Below, in pieces: positions 1 through 8,039 of a stretch of DNA of 64,000 nt. The stretch is from Shouchella tritolerans (GTDB lineage: Bacteria; Bacillota; Bacilli; Bacillales; Bacillaceae_D), in contig NZ_JAODPB010000001.1 in NCBI RefSeq assembly GCF_025770735.1, positions 496,001 through 560,000 on the forward strand, given 5' to 3'. Under the pieces are notes generated by a model, which searched no databases, was not told where the DNA came from, and worked only from the letters and a program-made list of their open reading frames with translations. Both the position numbers and the translations under genes were made by a program. Positions within the stretch are counted from its first letter, which is position 1; every line of letters begins with the position of its first letter.

Positions 1-178
1 CTACAATAAAAACGAAGACCACTGACAATAAAACCACTACCACAAGTGGTGTAAACTCCCACCATAATCGTAAATACGCCTGACTGTTTGTATGTATATC
101 AGGCGTAAATGATATTAAAATGGCCCAACTCATAAAAAATATAATTGTTTTTAAAATGGTACTGGTTAACTTTTTCAT
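1..178 (-). CDS. N-terminal part of a membrane protein (runs off window)
   Basis: A reading frame on the minus strand starts at an ATG preceded by an AGAGAGG ribosome binding site and stays open for 59 codons to the window edge. The visible protein has a short basic start (MKKLTS), a hydrophobic helix over about residues 8-25, and a second strongly hydrophobic helix (VVVVLLSVVFVFIV) at the cut end. The arrangement, including an LRLWWEF stretch between the helices, is reminiscent of the N-terminus of CPBP-family intramembrane proteases, but the motifs that define that family lie outside the window, so the family is only a guess. Confidence 0.5.
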   Translation of the reverse strand, partial: MKKLTSTILKTIIFFMSWAILISFTPDIHTNSQAYLRLWWEFTPLVVVVLLSVVFVFIV

Positions 179-299
179 TATTGGTTCCTCTCTTCTAACT
201 AAGAAAAACTGTGCAGTAATCTTGTCCGTTTGCTGAACATCATACTCTTATATAGCTTAACACAAACAATATTTCTCTAAAATGGAAAGCTAAAAATAC

Positions 300-1195
300 T
301 GAGAAATGAGGAGAACCGTCAAAGTTAACCGAACGCCTGAACAGGAAGAACGGATTAAGAGACATAAAGAAAACCAAAGACTTGATGGAGAATAATATTT
401 TAAGGGGAGCCGCGCTGATCTTGGGATAAAATAGATGTGATTCGAAATAACGCTCACAAATACTCAGTATCAGCAATGTGAGACGTCTTGCAAATTCCTA
501 GAAGTACGTATTATTAAGAAGCGAAAATCAGAGATGACCAGGAAGAAGAGAATACGGCCAAGAAAATTAAAGATTGAGCTTCAAAAGAAGGACTGGCAAG
601 TGTCACGCTGTCATATTGGGCGCATTATGAAAGAGCCCAGTTTACCCCCCAGAACACTTCAGTCAGTGAATCGGAAGTTGGAAACGTACTCAATCGAGAG
701 TTTAATTAGGACAAGGAGTTAAAGGTCGTTGTCAGTGATCTGACCTACGTCCGGAACAGACAGAAATGGCATTACATCTGTATTTTGGTAGATTTATATA
801 ACCGTGAAATCATTGGCTACAGTACCGGTTCCGAGAAAACGGCATCCTTAGTTCAGCATGCCTTTGCATCGGTTCTCTAAAGTCTTAATCGCCTCGAATT
901 GTTACATAACCGATCGGGGCAGTGAGTGTAAAAATAAGCTAATCGATGAAGCTCTTGGCCTTTGACATCGAGCGTTCCTTGAGGGCAAAAGGAACGCCCT
1001 ATGACAATGCTGTTGAAGAAGCTATGTTTAAGACGATCAAAACAGAGTTTGTCAACGGTGTTTTTTTAGCCAACAGGAACTGGATCTGGAACTATTTGAT
1101 TAGGTGAATTGGTTTAATCATATTCGGATCTATGAATGGCTGGCTATTTAACACCCCGTGAATATAAGCGCAAGCACCAGGCTGAAATATATGCT
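300..1195 (+). mobile_element. Decayed IS3-family insertion sequence (orfA end plus orfB)
   Basis: Pieces of an IS3-type transposase can be read in changing frames. There is an orfA tail (KENQRLMEEN), then the orfB start (IRNNAHKYSVSAM, a stop, then DVLQIPRSTYY), then an HTH_21-like part, and then the integrase core with its three acidic residues in context: D in SDLTYV near 737, D in ITDRGSE near 910, and E in NAVEEAMFKTIKTEF near 1015-1050. Several frameshifts and in-frame stops, for example after the YSVSAM motif and near 722, show that no full transposase can be made. Element ends and target duplications were not identified. It is a dead remnant. Confidence 0.8.
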
Positions 1196-1546
1196 ATTTA
1201 GCAGTAATGAGCGCACTCTACTTGGAGTGGCGGTCATGACAGCCTTGGCGGCTGAGCAAGATTCTCTTAAATATCTGGCTTCCTGGCCCGTCATCCTGCC
1301 CGCAGAGGCTCCAAGTTAAGTGACAGACGACTATCTTTCATTAAAGTGAGATTGAATACCTTAAACAGGTCTATGTTCTTAAAATAATTGTTCAGTTTAG
1401 TCATTCCAACGACCTAAATTACCCCCTACCACTTATAAAGGGATAGGCTTTTTCTATTTCTGAACAGCCGCATTTGGGAGGAGGTTGTTTATCTAAGTAA
1501 TGGAATAATGGTCTCTTGTAGGTTGTAACATAGAAGAAAAAAACCA
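1196..1546. other. Stretch without a recognisable gene
   Basis: No gene is supported here. The left part may still be debris of the IS3 element. An 8-bp inverted repeat, ACTTGGAG at 1220-1227 and CTCCAAGT at 1310-1317, encloses about 80 bp, but no target duplication was seen beside it. The right end holds the promoter region of the TetR-ABC operon that follows. Confidence 0.4.
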
Positions 1547-1596
1547 TTGACCACTCCGGTCAGTCGTGATATTCTTCGGTTGACCAGGGTGGTCAA
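1547..1596 (+). promoter_or_regulatory. Two TetR-type operators upstream of the exporter operon
   Basis: Positions 1580-1596 form a perfect 17-bp palindrome, TTGACCA-N3-TGGTCAA. A second copy at 1547-1563 has the same layout, TTGACCA-N3-CGGTCAG, with two mismatched outer bases. The two copies are 33 bp apart, start to start, or about three helical turns. Both lie just upstream of the TTG start of the TetR gene, the usual place for autoregulation, so this regulator is the likely ligand. That assignment is inference from position. Confidence 0.75.
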
Positions 1597-1621
1597 TGGG
1601 ATTAAGAAAGGAGGGCATTCC

Positions 1622-2266
1622 TTGTCTAAACAATTTGAGAGCCTTGAGAAAGAGAAGCAAGTCCGAATTTTAGATGCAGCTTTTCATGAATTTGCTGAAA
1701 ATGGGTATGAGAGCGCGTCGACAAATCGGATTGTAAAGGCTGCGGGTATTGCTAAAGGAACACTCTTTAATTATTTTGAGAACAAACAGTCGCTGTATCA
1801 TTATTTAATTAACTATGCGATTGACCTATCAAGGGAACAATATTTGCAAAAAATTGATGTAGAGGAAGCGGATTTTTTTGAACGCTTGAAAAAAGCAGGT
1901 ACGTTGAAGTGGAAAGTGTTTAAAGAGCATGAGAAGGTGTTAAATTTTCTTGCGACTTTAGGGCTGAGCGTCGATGAAATCGAACTTCCTAAGCCTTTAA
2001 GGATGAAGTTTGAGGAATTGCTGACCTATTGGCATAGGGTGCTTAACGATAACATTGACTATTCAAAGTTTCGTGACGATGTAGATGTAAGGAAGGCATT
2101 TCATTTGATTCGCTGGTCGATTGAAGGCTATCGCTCTGAGCTTATGCAAAGATTTAAAGGGGAGAACTTGAATGAAATCGATACTGAGCCCTTTTACGAC
2201 GAGTATTACCAATATATAGATATACTAAAAACTTGTTTTTACCGAAAGGAGGAGGTTGAGAGATGA
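1622..2266 (+). CDS. TetR/AcrR-family transcriptional regulator
   Basis: The protein of about 214 residues has an N-terminal TetR DNA-binding domain: ILDAAFHEFAENGYESAS, followed by the recognition-helix region AGIAKGTLFNYFENK. The C-terminal ligand or dimer domain is unassigned, as is usual for the family. The TTG start at 1622 was chosen because AAGGAGGG lies at the right distance. The frame is open back to 1547, but that extension would run through the two operator palindromes and has no ribosome binding site. The stop overlaps the ATG of the ABC ATPase by 4 nt, so the three genes form one operon that it probably represses until an exported compound binds. Confidence 0.85.
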   Translation: MSKQFESLEKEKQVRILDAAFHEFAENGYESASTNRIVKAAGIAKGTLFNYFENKQSLYHYLINYAIDLSREQYLQKIDVEEADFFERLKKAGTLKWKVFKEHEKVLNFLATLGLSVDEIELPKPLRMKFEELLTYWHRVLNDNIDYSKFRDDVDVRKAFHLIRWSIEGYRSELMQRFKGENLNEIDTEPFYDEYYQYIDILKTCFYRKEEVER

Positions 2267-3153
2267 GTGTATTAGTTAGCGAGTCATTAACGAAACGGTT
2301 TGGAAATTTCAGGGCGCTAAATCATGTTTCGTTTGACGTACAAGAAGGGGAAGTGTTTGGTTTCATTGGGCCTAATGGTGCTGGGAAATCAACAACGATA
2401 CGGATTTTGCTCGGTGCTTTGAAAGCTTCGAGCGGAAATGCAACCATTTTCCAACAGGATGTCTGGAAAGACGCGGTGGCGATTCATAAACGTTTAGCTT
2501 ATGTTCCAGGTGACGTCCATTTATGGCCGAATTTAACTGGCGGGGAAGTGATTGATTTATTCGGTAAAATGCGCGGGTCATACAACAAAGTACGTAAAGA
2601 AGAATTAATGGAAAGGTTTAGCTTTGACCCTACAAAAAAATGCCGTACTTACTCGAAAGGAAACCGACAAAAAGTTGCACTCATTTCCGCCTTTTCCTCC
2701 GATGCCGATTTGTATATTTTAGATGAGCCGACGTCTGGGCTTGATCCATTGATGGAGAAGGTGTTTCAAGAGTGTGTTGCAGAAGAGAAAGCAAAAGGGA
2801 AAAGTGTGCTCCTTTCTAGCCACATTCTTTCGGAAGTAGAGCGGCTTTGCGACCGCGTGGGGATCATACGAGAAGGAGAAGTGATTGAATCGGGGACCTT
2901 GGAAGAGCTTCGCCATTTGACGAGAACGAATGTAACGGTAAAAACGGAGAAACCGCTTGTAGGACTGGCGGATATGAAAGGGGTGCACGATCTCCGCGAG
3001 GAAGCCGGGACGTTTCGTTTCCAAGTTGACGGTGAAGAGCTCGGTACGGTGATGCAACATATTAGCAGCTTTGGATTGGTAAAGCTGGAAAGTGCTCCAC
3101 CGACATTAGAGGATTTATTCATGCGTCATTATCGAGGAGGTGTCAAAAAGTGA
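2263..3153 (+). CDS. ABC exporter ATP-binding protein
   Basis: This 296-residue ABC ATPase has Walker A GPNGAGKST (about residues 36-44), a signature region YSKGNRQKVALI, Walker B LYILDEPTSGLD and the switch region SSHILSEVERLCDRVG. A C-terminal extension of about 80 residues is typical of drug- or antibiotic-export ATPases of the BcrA/YhaQ type. GGAGG precedes the ATG. The gene overlaps the regulator upstream and the permease downstream, so translation is probably coupled. It should energise the permease encoded next. The substrate is unknown; control by a TetR protein points to a toxic small molecule. Confidence 0.88.
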   Translation: MSVLVSESLTKRFGNFRALNHVSFDVQEGEVFGFIGPNGAGKSTTIRILLGALKASSGNATIFQQDVWKDAVAIHKRLAYVPGDVHLWPNLTGGEVIDLFGKMRGSYNKVRKEELMERFSFDPTKKCRTYSKGNRQKVALISAFSSDADLYILDEPTSGLDPLMEKVFQECVAEEKAKGKSVLLSSHILSEVERLCDRVGIIREGEVIESGTLEELRHLTRTNVTVKTEKPLVGLADMKGVHDLREEAGTFRFQVDGEELGTVMQHISSFGLVKLESAPPTLEDLFMRHYRGGVKK

Positions 3154-4748
3154 TGGCGTTTCATCATACGTGGTTGATGGTGCGGTTTATTTTCCGGCAG
3201 GACCGGATTCGCCTCTTCGTTTGGATAGCAAGTTTCGTTGTCGTGAATGTGGGAACGGCGTCTGCCTTTACGAATTTATATGCGTCGGAAGCAGAACGGC
3301 AGGCGATGGCACAAACAGTGGCAAACCCGGCGATGACCGCGATGCTTGGACCGGCATATGGCTTGGATAACTATACGGAAGCGGCGATGATGGCCCATCA
3401 AATGTTGCTTCTTACCGCCATTGTGGTTGCGGTGATGAACATTTTGCTGACCGCACGGCACACGAGGGCCCCAGAGGAAGATGGGCGTATGGAAATGATG
3501 CGGTCGCTTCCGCTCGGTACGTTGACACCATTAAGTGCGGCAATCATCGTGATGGCTGGAGCAAATATGCTGGTCGGCATAGGTTCAGGGTTTGGTTTGG
3601 CTGCCCTCGGGATTGAGAGCATGGACTTACATGGTTCGCTCATGTATGGAGCTGTACTAGGAGGCGTGGGATTCTTTTTTTCTACGATCACGGCAGTGTT
3701 TGCCCAGCTCTCAGAAAGTACGAGAGGAACCGTCGGCCTGTCCTTTGCCGTCCTGGGCTTAGCGTATTTGGTTCGTGCAATCGGCGATGTATCTAATGAA
3801 ACGCTGTCTTGGTTTTCTCCTCTTGGATGGGCCGTGAAGACCGAAACATATGTCAATAATCAATGGGGACCATTCCTTCTGCTAATTGCGGTTGCGCTGC
3901 TTTTGTTTGTCTTCGCCCTATACTTGCAGGTCAAGCGTGATTTAGAGGCAGGCTTTTTACCAACCCGCGCAGGCCGCAAAGAAGCTTCTGCTTTCTTAAA
4001 CGGACCTGTCAGTTTAGCGATAAGGTTGCAACGGACAGCGATGATCTCTTGGCTTGTGGCTATGGCTTTAATCGGTGCCTCCTACGGCTCCATTCTTGGA
4101 GACTTAGAGACATTTTTTGAATCCAATGAACTGATGGCAGACATGTTTGCTTCTGATGCAGGATTTTCGATAACGGAGCAGTTTATTTCGATCATTATGA
4201 TGGTCATAGCGATTATTGCAGCGATTCCAGCATTGCTTGTTATGTTTAAATTGAAAGCGGAAGAAAAGAAAAACCGAAACGAGCACGTGTTGGCCAGAGC
4301 CGTGTCCCGAAACCGGCAATTTGGCAGTTATGTGTTACTTGCTCTTCTAGTCAGCATAGTCATGGTCGTTATCGGCGGATGGACGCTTGGAGCGACAGGG
4401 AACGCGGTGATGGATGAACCGATTAAGATTAGCCAATTACTAGGAGCTGCTATTGCTTACGTGCCAGCCCTTTTTGTCATCATTGGCCTCGGGGCTCTCT
4501 TTGTCGGGGTCTTCCCGCGAGCGACCATGATTACATGGCTCTATTTAGTGTTCGCGTTTGTTGCCAATTATTTTAGTGAACTTTTTCAGTTTCCAAATTG
4601 GGTAGTGCAGCTGACCCCGTTTGGATATGTACCGCAAATGCCGATGGAGGAAATGAATTACGCTGCAACAGGTGTACTCTTGCTCATAGCAGCATGTTTA
4701 CTCGTCATCGCATTCCAAAGCTATAATAAGCGTGATATTCAAGGATAA
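3153..4748 (+). CDS. ABC exporter permease, large ABC-2-like protein
   Basis: The 531-residue protein is mostly hydrophobic, with about 12 predicted membrane helices in two halves, like the permeases annotated as polyketide or tetronasin antibiotic exporters. A soluble insert with a charged stretch (KLKAEEKKNRNEH) and an AVSRN motif lies near the middle of the second half, where the coupling helix is expected. The ATG at 3153 overlaps the ATPase stop codon; an in-frame GTG one codon earlier is the alternative. With the preceding ATPase it should form the complete exporter. A strong terminator follows directly. Confidence 0.85.
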   Translation: MAFHHTWLMVRFIFRQDRIRLFVWIASFVVVNVGTASAFTNLYASEAERQAMAQTVANPAMTAMLGPAYGLDNYTEAAMMAHQMLLLTAIVVAVMNILLTARHTRAPEEDGRMEMMRSLPLGTLTPLSAAIIVMAGANMLVGIGSGFGLAALGIESMDLHGSLMYGAVLGGVGFFFSTITAVFAQLSESTRGTVGLSFAVLGLAYLVRAIGDVSNETLSWFSPLGWAVKTETYVNNQWGPFLLLIAVALLLFVFALYLQVKRDLEAGFLPTRAGRKEASAFLNGPVSLAIRLQRTAMISWLVAMALIGASYGSILGDLETFFESNELMADMFASDAGFSITEQFISIIMMVIAIIAAIPALLVMFKLKAEEKKNRNEHVLARAVSRNRQFGSYVLLALLVSIVMVVIGGWTLGATGNAVMDEPIKISQLLGAAIAYVPALFVIIGLGALFVGVFPRATMITWLYLVFAFVANYFSELFQFPNWVVQLTPFGYVPQMPMEEMNYAATGVLLLIAACLLVIAFQSYNKRDIQG

Positions 4749-4753
4749 TCTAA

Positions 4754-4786
4754 AACTAGGGTGTAAGGGTACACCCTAGTTTTTGT
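4754..4786 (+). terminator. Rho-independent terminator of the exporter operon
   Basis: AACTAGGGTGTA at 4754-4765 pairs with TACACCCTAGTT at 4770-4781 around a short loop and is followed by a T-rich run. It lies 6 nt after the permease stop. Confidence 0.9.
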
Positions 4787-5088
4787 TGGTGGGTTTGAGT
4801 ACAACATAGGAGAATGGCAACTTCAGTTCATAATAAGTTTAGTGAATAGGCCATATTTTCACAGACATGAACAATATTTTATGTTGCTCTTCATCGAAAG
4901 CAAAGTTAGGAACGATCATATGACAAATGAAAAAGAAGAACTCCTTTACGTTATAGAAGCCAATGAGGAAAACAAGCCCCAAAAGGCAAGAGTTCTCTAT
5001 TGTGTGGCACTCTATGTGGTTGTATCGATTGAAATTGGCTTAGGCTTTAGTATCCCATTCTTTGCAAGTCGGTGGGTTTTGAAAAGGA
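4787..5088. other. Gap with a doubtful short reading frame
   Basis: The frame 4842-5126 is open, but none of its ATGs has a good ribosome binding site. From the ATG at 4920 it reads MTNEKEELLYVIEANEENK and then a hydrophobic stretch (YVVVSIEIGLGFSIPFF). It runs into the transposase remnant in another frame. It may be the left half of a small membrane protein gene cut by the element, or chance. I could not recognise a family. Confidence 0.3.
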
Positions 5089-5454
5089 TTGGCTGCTCAA
5101 ATACGGGCGATAGAAGAAATTCATGAGCAAAAACAGAAGAATGGACTTGTTTGTCCGTATTGTAATAGCCATTCAGTTGTTCGGTTTGGGAAATACGCTA
5201 TCAAAACACGTATCGGAGTGTTAAAACGTCAACGTTACCGCTGTAAAATAGGCAATCAAACATTCAACAACCTAACGAATACCCCTTTACCACGGACGTG
5301 GAAGCCGCGCCTATGGGTACGATTTATTGAGTGCAAAATGGATGGAACGCTTCAACGGTGTTGCGACCAAGTGTCTGCAACATTGCTTGCTTCAATTCAT
5401 AGACAGAAAGGAATAGGAGAATACCTCGTCGAACAAAAAGAAGATGCTTGTTAG
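5089..5454 (+). pseudogene. Truncated IS1595-like transposase
   Basis: The frame encodes the N-terminal part of an IS1595/ISXO2-type transposase: a zinc-ribbon half (CPYCNSHSVVRFGKY), then RQRYRCKIGNQTFNNLTNTPL and a region of the form TWKPRLWVRFIECKMDGTLQRCCDQV. The second CxxC of the ribbon is lost, because the second Cys is replaced in CKIGN. The catalytic DDE-like domain is absent; after the CDQVSATLLAS segment the frame ends within about 20 codons. It is a dead fragment and part of the mobile-element debris flanking the ABC operon. Confidence 0.7.
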
Positions 5455-5565
5455 TTCTTATTTGTTTCCAGCGACAGAGACGAATGTCAAGCTTCGACGC
5501 ACAGTGTTTTCGTGTTGAACTAACAGGTAATTTATATGCTCCAACTTAGGGTTAAGGGGGTAGCG

Positions 5566-6081
5566 ATGAAAGTAGATGAAGACATCTCAATTGCAGAATA
5601 CAATTCAAATTGGGCAATCTGGTATCGAGAAGAAACAGAACAACTACTGAATGTTTTTCCAAATGCAATGTTCGAGCATTTTGGCAGTACCTCGGTATCT
5701 GGACTCTATTCAAAACCCATCGTGGATATACTGATAGGTCTAATTGGTGTTCTTGAGTTGTCGGATGAACAAAGAAGAAAATTGGAGTATCTAGGGTATG
5801 AAGTTCTCGGGACTGCTGGTGTTCCTGGGCGGATACATTGCCGAAAGCGCGGCATACGCTCGTTTAATCTTGCAGTGACTCCATTTGACTCAGAATTATG
5901 GCGCGACAATTTGCTGATACGAGATTATCTGCGTTCTCACCCAGATGAAGCCAAAATCTATGCTCAACATAAGTTAGATGCGTACCGTAAAGGATATCGT
6001 ACACTGATAGCATATTCGGATTATAAAGCGGAGTTTATATCGAGACTGCTTCTACGCGCTAAGACAGCTCAGGAAATTTGA
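5566..6081 (+). CDS. GrpB/UPF0157-family protein
   Basis: The 171-residue protein has the GrpB-family layout, a nucleotidyltransferase-like fold. It opens with YNSNWAIWYREE, then the signature FEHFGSTSVSGLYSKPIVDILI containing GSTS and the downstream PIVDI acidic site, then NLAVTPFDSELWRDNLLIRDYLR and a helical C-terminus. Members of this family are of uncertain function; some are fused to CoA kinases. The ATG at 5566 follows AAGGGGG by 5 nt and is better than the in-frame ATG at 5536, which has no ribosome binding site. It appears monocistronic. Confidence 0.85.
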   Translation: MKVDEDISIAEYNSNWAIWYREETEQLLNVFPNAMFEHFGSTSVSGLYSKPIVDILIGLIGVLELSDEQRRKLEYLGYEVLGTAGVPGRIHCRKRGIRSFNLAVTPFDSELWRDNLLIRDYLRSHPDEAKIYAQHKLDAYRKGYRTLIAYSDYKAEFISRLLLRAKTAQEI

Positions 6082-6220
6082 TTATTTTATTGTAGAATGG
6101 CTACCGTCGTCCAAAAGAGAGCCCCTTTTTTTAACAAGATGTTTTTCTTTGGGCATATATCAACACTAAGAGTGAACATAGCCTTTCTAAATAGGGGCTT
6201 ATGCCAATTTATCCATTTAA

Positions 6221-6263
6221 AAAGTGCAGAACCTGTAAAAGAAACAACAGAGTTCTGCACTTT
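6221..6263. terminator. Inverted repeat, possible terminator
   Basis: A perfect 12-bp inverted repeat, AAAGTGCAGAAC at 6221-6232 and GTTCTGCACTTT at 6252-6263, surrounds a 19-nt loop. It lies between converging genes (GrpB on plus, GH4 on minus) and could stop transcription from either side, although the T-run is short. It could equally be the end of a vanished mobile element. Confidence 0.5.
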
Positions 6264-6365
6264 ATTGATAGAAAGGACAACTGAGCAGTTCCGATTGTCT
6301 ACAACTCAATGCTTGATTTAAGGGGTTGATTGAGATGGATTTTTGTATCGTGTTTAAGGGCTTGC

Positions 6366-7685
6366 TTACCTTCTAAATTGAGGCAAATCCTTTTTATGCG
6401 CTTCTAGCATCTCATCCAATATCTCTTTTGCCTTTGCGTCGCTCGTAATTAGCGGGTTTATGCAAAGAGCCAATAATGCTTGTTCATAAGAACCTGTTAC
6501 GGCTGCTTCAATCGCTACTAACTCAAACGATTTGATTTGTTGGATGAGGCCATTGATCGAGTAAGGAAGTTCCCCTACTGCTAGTGGAATTGGCCCCTGC
6601 TTTGTGACAACGCAGTTAATTTCAACGATTGTATCATTAGGGAGATTTGTAATCGCCCCTTCATTACGGGTGTTGAGTGTTTGGACATCCCCTTTATCGT
6701 TGTAGATGGAAGAAATTAAATTACACGCAGCATCACTGTAATAAGCGCCTCCGCGTTTTTCTAGCTGTGGTGGCTTTATGTCAAGGTCAGGGTCTTTATA
6801 GAGTTCGAACAATTCATCTTCTAATTGCTTAACGACTTCAGCGCGTGTCTTACGGTGTTTAAACTCTTCCAATTCCTTTTGCAAGATTTCGCTCGTCTTG
6901 TAATAATAGCGATGATACGGACTCGGTATGCAGCCAAGCGCCTTCATAAACGCTTTCTCCCAAGGGAGTGGGATGATATTTTTCATTGTTACTTCATTAT
7001 TGGGATCTGTTACTAAGTCGATGACGTCATTTAATCTCGATTCACCATTTACATGGACGTCAAGGCCATAGGACATATGGTTTAACCCAGCAAACGTAAT
7101 CGTCAGTTGGTCAGGGGGGACGTCTAATAATGTCGCAATGGTCATTTTTGTGTTGATCGGTACATTGCAGACGCCGATGATTTTTTTGTGTTGACTATAT
7201 TTCATGACCGCTTCTGTGACCATTCCCGCAGGGTTGGTAAAGTTGATGAGCCACGCATTTGGGCATAGTTCGTGCATTTGTTCGGCGATCTCCAATAAGA
7301 CGGGAATGGTTCGGAGTGCTTTAAATAAACCACCTGCCCCGTTTGTTTCCTGGCCGATCATCCCGTGTTTTAATGGAATGCGTTCGTCTTTAATCCGAGC
7401 CTCTAATAAGCCAACACGCATTTGCGTTGTAACAAAATCAGCGTCTTTCAATGCTTCTTTTCGGTCAAAGGTTGTATAAATAGTTATGGGCAGGCCCGCC
7501 TTCTTGACCATTCGCTTCGCCAAGCTTCCGACAATCTCTAGTTTTTCTTTTCCTTTTTCTATATCAACTAGCCACAGTTCCCGAACGGGAAGCTCTTTAT
7601 GGCGTTTTATTAATCCTTCAACGAATTCAGGTGTATAACTCGATCCTCCACCAATCGTCACGATTTTGATGCCGTTTTTACCCAA
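6366..7685 (-). CDS. GH4-family 6-phospho-glycosidase (6-phospho-beta-glucosidase type)
   Basis: The 439-residue protein is a glycoside hydrolase family 4 enzyme, which uses NAD and a divalent metal to hydrolyse 6-phosphorylated disaccharides in the cytoplasm. It shows the N-terminal nucleotide-binding motif KIVTIGGGSSYTPE, the Mn-binding Cys in GVCNVP, the NFTNPAG motif and the metal-binding His in GLNHMSYG. TTG at 7685 is the likely start because GGAGG lies 8 nt upstream. The start overlaps the end of the upstream membrane-protein gene by 8 nt. Last gene of a PTS operon, it probably acts on the phosphorylated sugar delivered by that PTS. The exact substrate (cellobiose-, chitobiose- or other amino-sugar-6-phosphate) cannot be read from the sequence. 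Confidence 0.85.
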   Translation of the reverse strand: MGKNGIKIVTIGGGSSYTPEFVEGLIKRHKELPVRELWLVDIEKGKEKLEIVGSLAKRMVKKAGLPITIYTTFDRKEALKDADFVTTQMRVGLLEARIKDERIPLKHGMIGQETNGAGGLFKALRTIPVLLEIAEQMHELCPNAWLINFTNPAGMVTEAVMKYSQHKKIIGVCNVPINTKMTIATLLDVPPDQLTITFAGLNHMSYGLDVHVNGESRLNDVIDLVTDPNNEVTMKNIIPLPWEKAFMKALGCIPSPYHRYYYKTSEILQKELEEFKHRKTRAEVVKQLEDELFELYKDPDLDIKPPQLEKRGGAYYSDAACNLISSIYNDKGDVQTLNTRNEGAITNLPNDTIVEINCVVTKQGPIPLAVGELPYSINGLIQQIKSFELVAIEAAVTGSYEQALLALCINPLITSDAKAKEILDEMLEAHKKDLPQFRR

Positions 7686-7983
7686 TGATATCGCCTCCAA
7701 ACACAAACGTCATTAATGCGCTCGTAGCAAAGCCGACAATAATGGCGATGCGTATTCTTTGTCTATTTAATCGTTTGTCAGTTGTTTTTCCGTCGATTTT
7801 TGTTAGCACAATGCCTATTCCAACAGCTGCGGAAATCCCTGCGCTTAGAAAGGCACTCATTACTTCAGAAAGGTGAATGTATTTGAGAGGAATGGAAAGG
7901 AGAAGCATTCCAAAAAACAAGATCATCATAAATACGAAAACACCTTTAGGGCTAATGCGAGGAATTAATCTTGGCTGCTCCAC
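7678..7983 (-). CDS. Small membrane protein in the PTS operon, unknown function
   Basis: A 101-residue protein with three hydrophobic helices (about residues 14-34, 41-62 and 80-98) separated by a basic loop containing KTTDKRLNRQRIRI. The GTG start follows a GGGGG ribosome binding site by 8 nt. I do not recognise the family. It lies between the PTS IIC and GH4 genes, is translationally coupled to the latter, and is separated from IIC by a stem-loop. A role in uptake or in sensing the sugar is possible but unsupported. Confidence 0.7.
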   Translation of the reverse strand: MEQPRLIPRISPKGVFVFMMILFFGMLLLSIPLKYIHLSEVMSAFLSAGISAAVGIGIVLTKIDGKTTDKRLNRQRIRIAIIVGFATSALMTFVFGGDIIG

Positions 7984-8001
7984 AAGACAGACCCCCTAAT
8001 A

Positions 8002-8030
8002 CCTTAGGGGATCGCAAGGATCCCCTAAGG
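8002..8030 (-). other. Strong intercistronic stem-loop between PTS IIC and the next gene
   Basis: CCTTAGGGGATC at 8002-8013 and GATCCCCTAAGG at 8019-8030 form a perfect 12-bp stem with a 5-nt loop. Read on the minus strand it lies between the stop of IIC and the ribosome binding site of the next gene and has no following T-run, so it looks like an mRNA-stabilising or processing element rather than a full terminator. On the plus strand a T-run does follow. Confidence 0.7.
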
Positions 8031-8039
8031 CCAGTTTTT

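Noticed and set aside
1220-1317. 8-bp inverted repeat as a miniature transposable element
   Set aside because: Short, no target duplication and no second copy in the window.
1547-1621. N-terminal extension of the TetR protein
   Set aside because: Would encode operator palindromes and has no ribosome binding site; TTG at 1622 does.
6097-6321. 74-codon open frame after the GrpB gene
   Set aside because: Runs through a 12-bp inverted repeat, no ribosome binding site, no protein-like composition.
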